A stretch of 19,196 nt of DNA from positions 1 through 19,196 of the forward strand of contig JAFGJP010000289.1 in NCBI GenBank assembly GCA_016929035.1. The letters run 5' to 3'. The notes beneath the pieces were generated by a model. The model was not told the origin of the DNA, did no database searches, and saw nothing but the letters and a program-made list of their open reading frames with translations. Origin of the DNA: Candidatus Auribacterota bacterium. GTDB lineage: Bacteria; Auribacterota; JAFGBW01; JAFGJP01. The stretch's first letter is position 1. Every line of letters begins with the position of its first letter. This document shows positions 15,762-19,196 of this stretch, in pieces. The position numbers and the translations under genes were made by a program.

Positions 15762-16481
15762 ATGATAGATATTCGCAACGTCAGAAAAAAGCTTGGCGGA
15801 AAGATGGTTCTCGACGGCGTCTTTCTTCATGTGGCGAGAGGCGAGACCGTGGTCATCATGGGGCGAAGCGGAGAGGGGAAAAGTGTTCTTCTCAAGCATA
15901 TCATCGGCCTCATCAAGCCTGACGAAGGGTCGGTTTTTATTGATGGCGTCGATATTACGGCCCTTCGTGAAAACGAGCTTAATGATATCCGGAAGAGATT
16001 CGGCATGCTGTTCCAGGCCGCTGCCTTGTTTGACTATATGACGGTTTTTGAGAATGTCGGGTTTGCTTATATGGAACACACGCGCCTTTGCGCGGAGGAC
16101 ATCCGTTCTCTTGTGAGAGAAAAGCTGGAGATGGTCGATCTCAGGGAGATAGAGGAAGTCAAGCCTGCGGAGCTGAGCGGAGGAATGAAGAAGCGCGTTG
16201 GGCTCGCAAGAGCGATTGCCATGAATCCGGAGATCTTGCTGTACGATGAGCCCACGACCGGGCTTGATCCGATAACCGGAAAGACGATCGACAACCTCAT
16301 TGTCAGGCTGAAGAAAAAGCTTCAGACAACAGGCGTAGCCGTTACGCATGACATCAAAAGTGCGTTTCGGATCGCCGATAGGATCGCTTTTCTCAACAGG
16401 GGAAAGATTGTCGGCGTGTTTCGTCCGGATGAAATACAGAATGCTGAAGAAGAAATCGTGAAAGAATTTTTATCTCAATAA
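15762..16481 (+). CDS. mlaF: MlaF-type ABC transporter ATPase
   Basis: This is the cytoplasmic ATPase that pairs with MlaE. In 239 residues: Walker A G34-S41 (GRSGEGKS, the MlaF-specific Glu variant), Q-loop FGMLFQAAALFDYMTVFENVGF, signature LSGGMKKRVGLARA from L138, Walker B ILLYDEPTTGLDPITG and switch His in VTHD. The GGMKKR signature and AALFDxMTVxENV are hallmarks of the Mla/MCE ATPases rather than generic importers. It lies 9 nt after mlaE and 14 nt before mlaD. No mlaB STAS-domain or mlaC periplasmic carrier gene is in the window. Confidence 0.94.
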   Translation: MIDIRNVRKKLGGKMVLDGVFLHVARGETVVIMGRSGEGKSVLLKHIIGLIKPDEGSVFIDGVDITALRENELNDIRKRFGMLFQAAALFDYMTVFENVGFAYMEHTRLCAEDIRSLVREKLEMVDLREIEEVKPAELSGGMKKRVGLARAIAMNPEILLYDEPTTGLDPITGKTIDNLIVRLKKKLQTTGVAVTHDIKSAFRIADRIAFLNRGKIVGVFRPDEIQNAEEEIVKEFLSQ

Positions 16482-16495
16482 AGAGGGGCGTTTTT

Positions 16496-17452
16496 ATGAA
16501 GAAGAAAAAATCAGAAGTGTCCATAGAGCTTACCGTAGGCCTTTTTGTCACAGTGGGCATGCTTGTTCTGGCAGCCATGATCATACGCCTTGGAAGCACA
16601 GATTATCTCGCTTATCAAAATGCTCATCGCTTTAGCGTCCATTTCAGCTTTGCCGACGGCATTCTGGAAAAGGCTCCCGTGAGATATGCCGGGGTTGAAG
16701 TGGGTCGCGTTGAAAAGATCAGGCTGACATCCGACCCGAAGCAGAGAGTGATCCTGGATCTGGTCATAAAGAACGAAGTGCAGGTGAGGGAAAAGGATAC
16801 GGTGACCATCAACTCCCTCGGGCTGATGTCCGAGATGTATGTCGAAATTGTTCCGGGAGACCAGACGGCTAATGCTCTTCAGGCCGGCACGGTCATTGAA
16901 GGAAAAGATCCGGTTGCCCTTCAGCAGGTCGTGACAAACGCGAAAAAGGTCCTTGAGGAGCTGGAAAAAGGCGTGAAGATCTTCAGCGAAGAGGACACAA
17001 AGGAAAACATCAAGCACAGCCTGAAAAACATAAGAGCCCTCAGCGAGAATGTCAACGATATTTCTAAAAACATGCAGGAGACCGCCGGCATTATGCGCGA
17101 GCTTTTTGCAGATAACAAGGAAAATATCAGCGAGTCCATATCCGAGTTCAAGCTGAACATCAAAGGCATGCGGAAATCCGTTGATTCCATGGAGAGGATC
17201 ATGGCCAGGATCGAGCGGGGAGAAGGGCTGGTGGGGAAGCTCCTCGTGGACAAGGACACTTCCGACAACTTTTCAGGGACAATGGAAAAGATATCCGTTG
17301 TTCTCGATGACATCCATGAGATCAGCCTTAACATCAAAGAGGGAAAAGGGGCCGTCGGGCTTTTAATGACAGATGAAGAAATCCAGGAAAAGCTGAAAAA
17401 GCTTATTACAGAAATAGAAAAGAATCCTTGGAGGCTGTTCAGAAAGAAATAG
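16496..17452 (+). CDS. mlaD: MCE-domain substrate-binding protein MlaD
   Basis: MlaD forms a ring that channels phospholipid between the MlaEF transporter and the periplasm. The 318-residue protein has a basic N-terminus and single membrane helix (about 11-31), then an MCE domain (about 44-120) with ADGILEKAPVRYAGVEVGRVEKI and SEMYVEIVPG. A long helical tail (about 140-300) looks coiled-coil and contains two related units, GEGLVGKLLVDKDTSDN and GKGAVGLLMTDEEIQEK, ending in NPWRLFRKK. That tail makes it longer than E. coli MlaD (183 aa) and resembles MCE proteins of other diderms, where the helices extend the tunnel. GAGG at 16484-16487 supports the ATG. Confidence 0.93.
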   Translation: MKKKKSEVSIELTVGLFVTVGMLVLAAMIIRLGSTDYLAYQNAHRFSVHFSFADGILEKAPVRYAGVEVGRVEKIRLTSDPKQRVILDLVIKNEVQVREKDTVTINSLGLMSEMYVEIVPGDQTANALQAGTVIEGKDPVALQQVVTNAKKVLEELEKGVKIFSEEDTKENIKHSLKNIRALSENVNDISKNMQETAGIMRELFADNKENISESISEFKLNIKGMRKSVDSMERIMARIERGEGLVGKLLVDKDTSDNFSGTMEKISVVLDDIHEISLNIKEGKGAVGLLMTDEEIQEKLKKLITEIEKNPWRLFRKK

Positions 17453-17478
17453 GATAAATGATGGTTAAAGGTGAGGAA

Positions 17479-19134
17479 ATGAAAAGAAAGAAGATAGCAT
17501 ATTTTTTTTCTCTAGGCGTGCTGATTGTCTTTTGTAGCCTGACGGCACGCGCAGGCGATAAGCCCTTTCCACCTGTGACTGTCCGGGATGGAAAAATATA
17601 CGCAGGTGATGAAGAGCTGTTCTTAAAGGCTGTTGCTTATGCTGGACTGAGACCGGGAAAAGATCATACAGATCCCTTTACATATAAAGATTATGGCTAC
17701 CGGTTGATAGAAATGGATATGAAGCGTATCAGGGAAGCCGGATTTAATGCTGTACGCACTTGGTCGTTAACAGATGAGAAGATCATTGAGATTGCCGCTC
17801 AACACGGCCTCTGGGTCGTTGGAGGCATCTGGACACCCCAGAGACTTGACGTCAACAGCAGCCACTTTGTTAAAGACAATACGCAACTTGTGGCGGAACA
17901 GGCGAAAATTTACTCAAAATATCATAACATAGCCATGCTTCTTATCCTGAATGAACCTGAGCCCGGCTTTTTAAGGGATCAGGACAAAAATAAGATAAAA
18001 GATTATTTAGACAAGATTATTCAAGCAGCAAAAAAAGAGTGTAAGGGAGTTCCGGTATCTTTTTCTAACTGGCCCAATGCGGCTGTTGTCGATTCACAGC
18101 CATGGGATGTCATCAGCTATAACATCTATGCTTCCACAACAACAAAATTTCAAAGGAGCTTAGGTTACCGCGGATACGTAGAAGGCATAAAAAAAATGAA
18201 ATCATGCGACAAGCCTTTTTTTATTTCAGAATGTACTTATTATGCCCCTTTACCAGGACGTGATCCCCGAGACCTCACCGCTTTCACATATGTGAAGAGC
18301 GAAAAGGAGCAGTCAGAAAAAACTTTGCAGGATATCGATGTGCTTGTTCAGACAGGCATATCGGGTTTTACCGTCATGCAGTGGCTGGACAACTGGAGCG
18401 TTTCTTCCCTCTATCCTTTTCTCAAGCCTGTTCTCAAGGAGCCGGCACGGAACAAGTTCATACACGATAATGTTGCTGTGGAATGGGGAGGTCTGCTCTC
18501 TCTGGATAACGATGTGAAAGGGAACCCCAGGCAGGTTTATTTTGATTTAAAAAAGGCCAACCAGGCGCTGCTGCTCAAGCCGGATTCAAAGGACATTTAT
18601 GACAATGAGCTTCCTGTGAGTCTCTATATAGAGGATACGGTAGGATATGTCGCTCTTTTTATCGATGGGAGCAAGACAGGCGATATGGAAAGGACAAGCC
18701 CGCACTGGATAAAGCAAGATGTTCCGGTAAAGCATGAAGGAACGAAACCTGAAAGGCACACACTCGAGGTTTATATTTATGACACAAAAGGGGAGTTGAT
18801 AAATACTCTCCAGCGGGATTTTTTTACGGGCAGTAAACGGACTCTTCCTCAGGTCTCTATTTCAGCCAGCTTGGATAAAATGGGATGGCCGACCTTTTTG
18901 ATCAGGGTTGCCTATCCCGACGGGAGGCCTGTTCCGGATGCGGAAGTCACATGGGGTGCGCTCAACGCCCTGACGTGGGAGGAAGCCGAGGGAACAGTGG
19001 TTACGGATAATAAGGGAGAAGTTTCTTTTGTAAGTCCTCTTTATGGTGAGATCCTTTTAGCAGGAGCTGGATATCATTACAGGAACGGTGATTTTGAAAA
19101 AAACTGCTCGGATCTTCTCTATCTGTTTCAGTAG
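17479..19134 (+). CDS. Secreted clan-A glycoside hydrolase (GH2/GH5-like TIM barrel)
   Basis: This is predicted to cleave or transfer beta-linked glycans outside the cytoplasm; the substrate is unknown. From the ATG at 17479 (AAAGGTGAGG just upstream) the product is 551 residues and begins with a clear signal peptide, MKRKK plus a hydrophobic core ending TARA before GDKP. In-frame ATGs at 17458 and 17461 are alternatives that would lengthen the basic end. The barrel (about 35-340) has Glu159 in LILNEPEPG as acid/base and Glu251 in FFISECTYY as nucleophile, the clan-A arrangement. The C-terminal ~190 residues look beta-sandwich, with an Ig-like segment PDGRPVPDAEVTW ... TVVTDNKGEVSF. It is 26 nt after mlaD, so probably in the same operon. 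Confidence 0.78.
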   Translation: MKRKKIAYFFSLGVLIVFCSLTARAGDKPFPPVTVRDGKIYAGDEELFLKAVAYAGLRPGKDHTDPFTYKDYGYRLIEMDMKRIREAGFNAVRTWSLTDEKIIEIAAQHGLWVVGGIWTPQRLDVNSSHFVKDNTQLVAEQAKIYSKYHNIAMLLILNEPEPGFLRDQDKNKIKDYLDKIIQAAKKECKGVPVSFSNWPNAAVVDSQPWDVISYNIYASTTTKFQRSLGYRGYVEGIKKMKSCDKPFFISECTYYAPLPGRDPRDLTAFTYVKSEKEQSEKTLQDIDVLVQTGISGFTVMQWLDNWSVSSLYPFLKPVLKEPARNKFIHDNVAVEWGGLLSLDNDVKGNPRQVYFDLKKANQALLLKPDSKDIYDNELPVSLYIEDTVGYVALFIDGSKTGDMERTSPHWIKQDVPVKHEGTKPERHTLEVYIYDTKGELINTLQRDFFTGSKRTLPQVSISASLDKMGWPTFLIRVAYPDGRPVPDAEVTWGALNALTWEEAEGTVVTDNKGEVSFVSPLYGEILLAGAGYHYRNGDFEKNCSDLLYLFQ

Positions 19135-19157
19135 TCATGATAAAGGGAAATAAAAGA

Positions 19158-19190
19158 ATTCTTTCTCTTCAACAATATATTTGAAAGAAT
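19158..19190. repeat. 8-bp inverted repeat after the hydrolase gene
   Basis: ATTCTTTC at 19158-19165 pairs with GAAAGAAT at 19183-19190 around a 17-nt loop, 23 nt after the stop codon at 19134. The stem is AT-rich and the following bases (CTATTC, to the window end) show no T run. It could be a weak terminator or chance. Confidence 0.25.
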
Positions 19191-19196
19191 CTATTC

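Overview
The window reads as chromosome from an uncultured diderm (two-membrane) bacterium. Lipoprotein-release genes (lolC, lolD) and a complete MlaE/MlaF/MlaD lipid-transport set imply an outer membrane, yet between them lies an McsA-McsB-ClpC arginine-phosphorylation cassette best known from Firmicutes. From memory of gene order, lysS-lolC-lolD-mcsA-mcsB-clpC followed by MCE-type transport genes fits candidate phylum Omnitrophota (OP3). That placement is inference; no 16S or other marker is present. I see no tRNA, rRNA, CRISPR array, integrase or transposase.

Layout. Bases 1-96 may hold the tail of an unknown upstream gene. A divergent full-length UvrA (118-2892) follows. A gene-free stretch (2893-3213) contains a short element bounded by 26-bp imperfect inverted repeats. 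Next is mutY (3214-4347), whose C-terminal domain carries an intact Nudix box and whose last codons run into a dispersed-type repeat. It converges on sppA (minus strand, 4474-5478). sppA and lysS (5595-7049) diverge from a 116-bp region with two facing promoter candidates. A cluster of GC-rich hairpins resembling REP elements fills most of the gap between lysS and lolC.

From 7298 to 19134 ten plus-strand genes are packed with overlaps or gaps of at most about 26 nt: lolC, lolD, mcsA, mcsB, clpC, an AsmA-like membrane-anchored protein, mlaE, mlaF, mlaD and a secreted clan-A glycoside hydrolase. Three junctions are stop/start overlaps (GTGA once, TTGA twice), which suggests translational coupling and one long envelope/proteostasis operon. 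In it, LolCD would release lipoproteins from the inner membrane. McsA/McsB would tag damaged proteins with phosphoarginine for ClpC (clpP is not in the window). MlaEFD would move phospholipid between membranes, possibly helped by the AsmA-like protein. The last gene product is predicted to act on a glycan outside the cytoplasm.

Most of this is recognisable housekeeping content. The parts that merit a second look are the pArg cassette in a diderm without an adjacent ctsR, the uncharacterised AsmA-like protein coupled to clpC and mlaE, the MutY variant (Glu in place of the usual catalytic Asp, plus an intact Nudix box), and the intergenic repeat elements.
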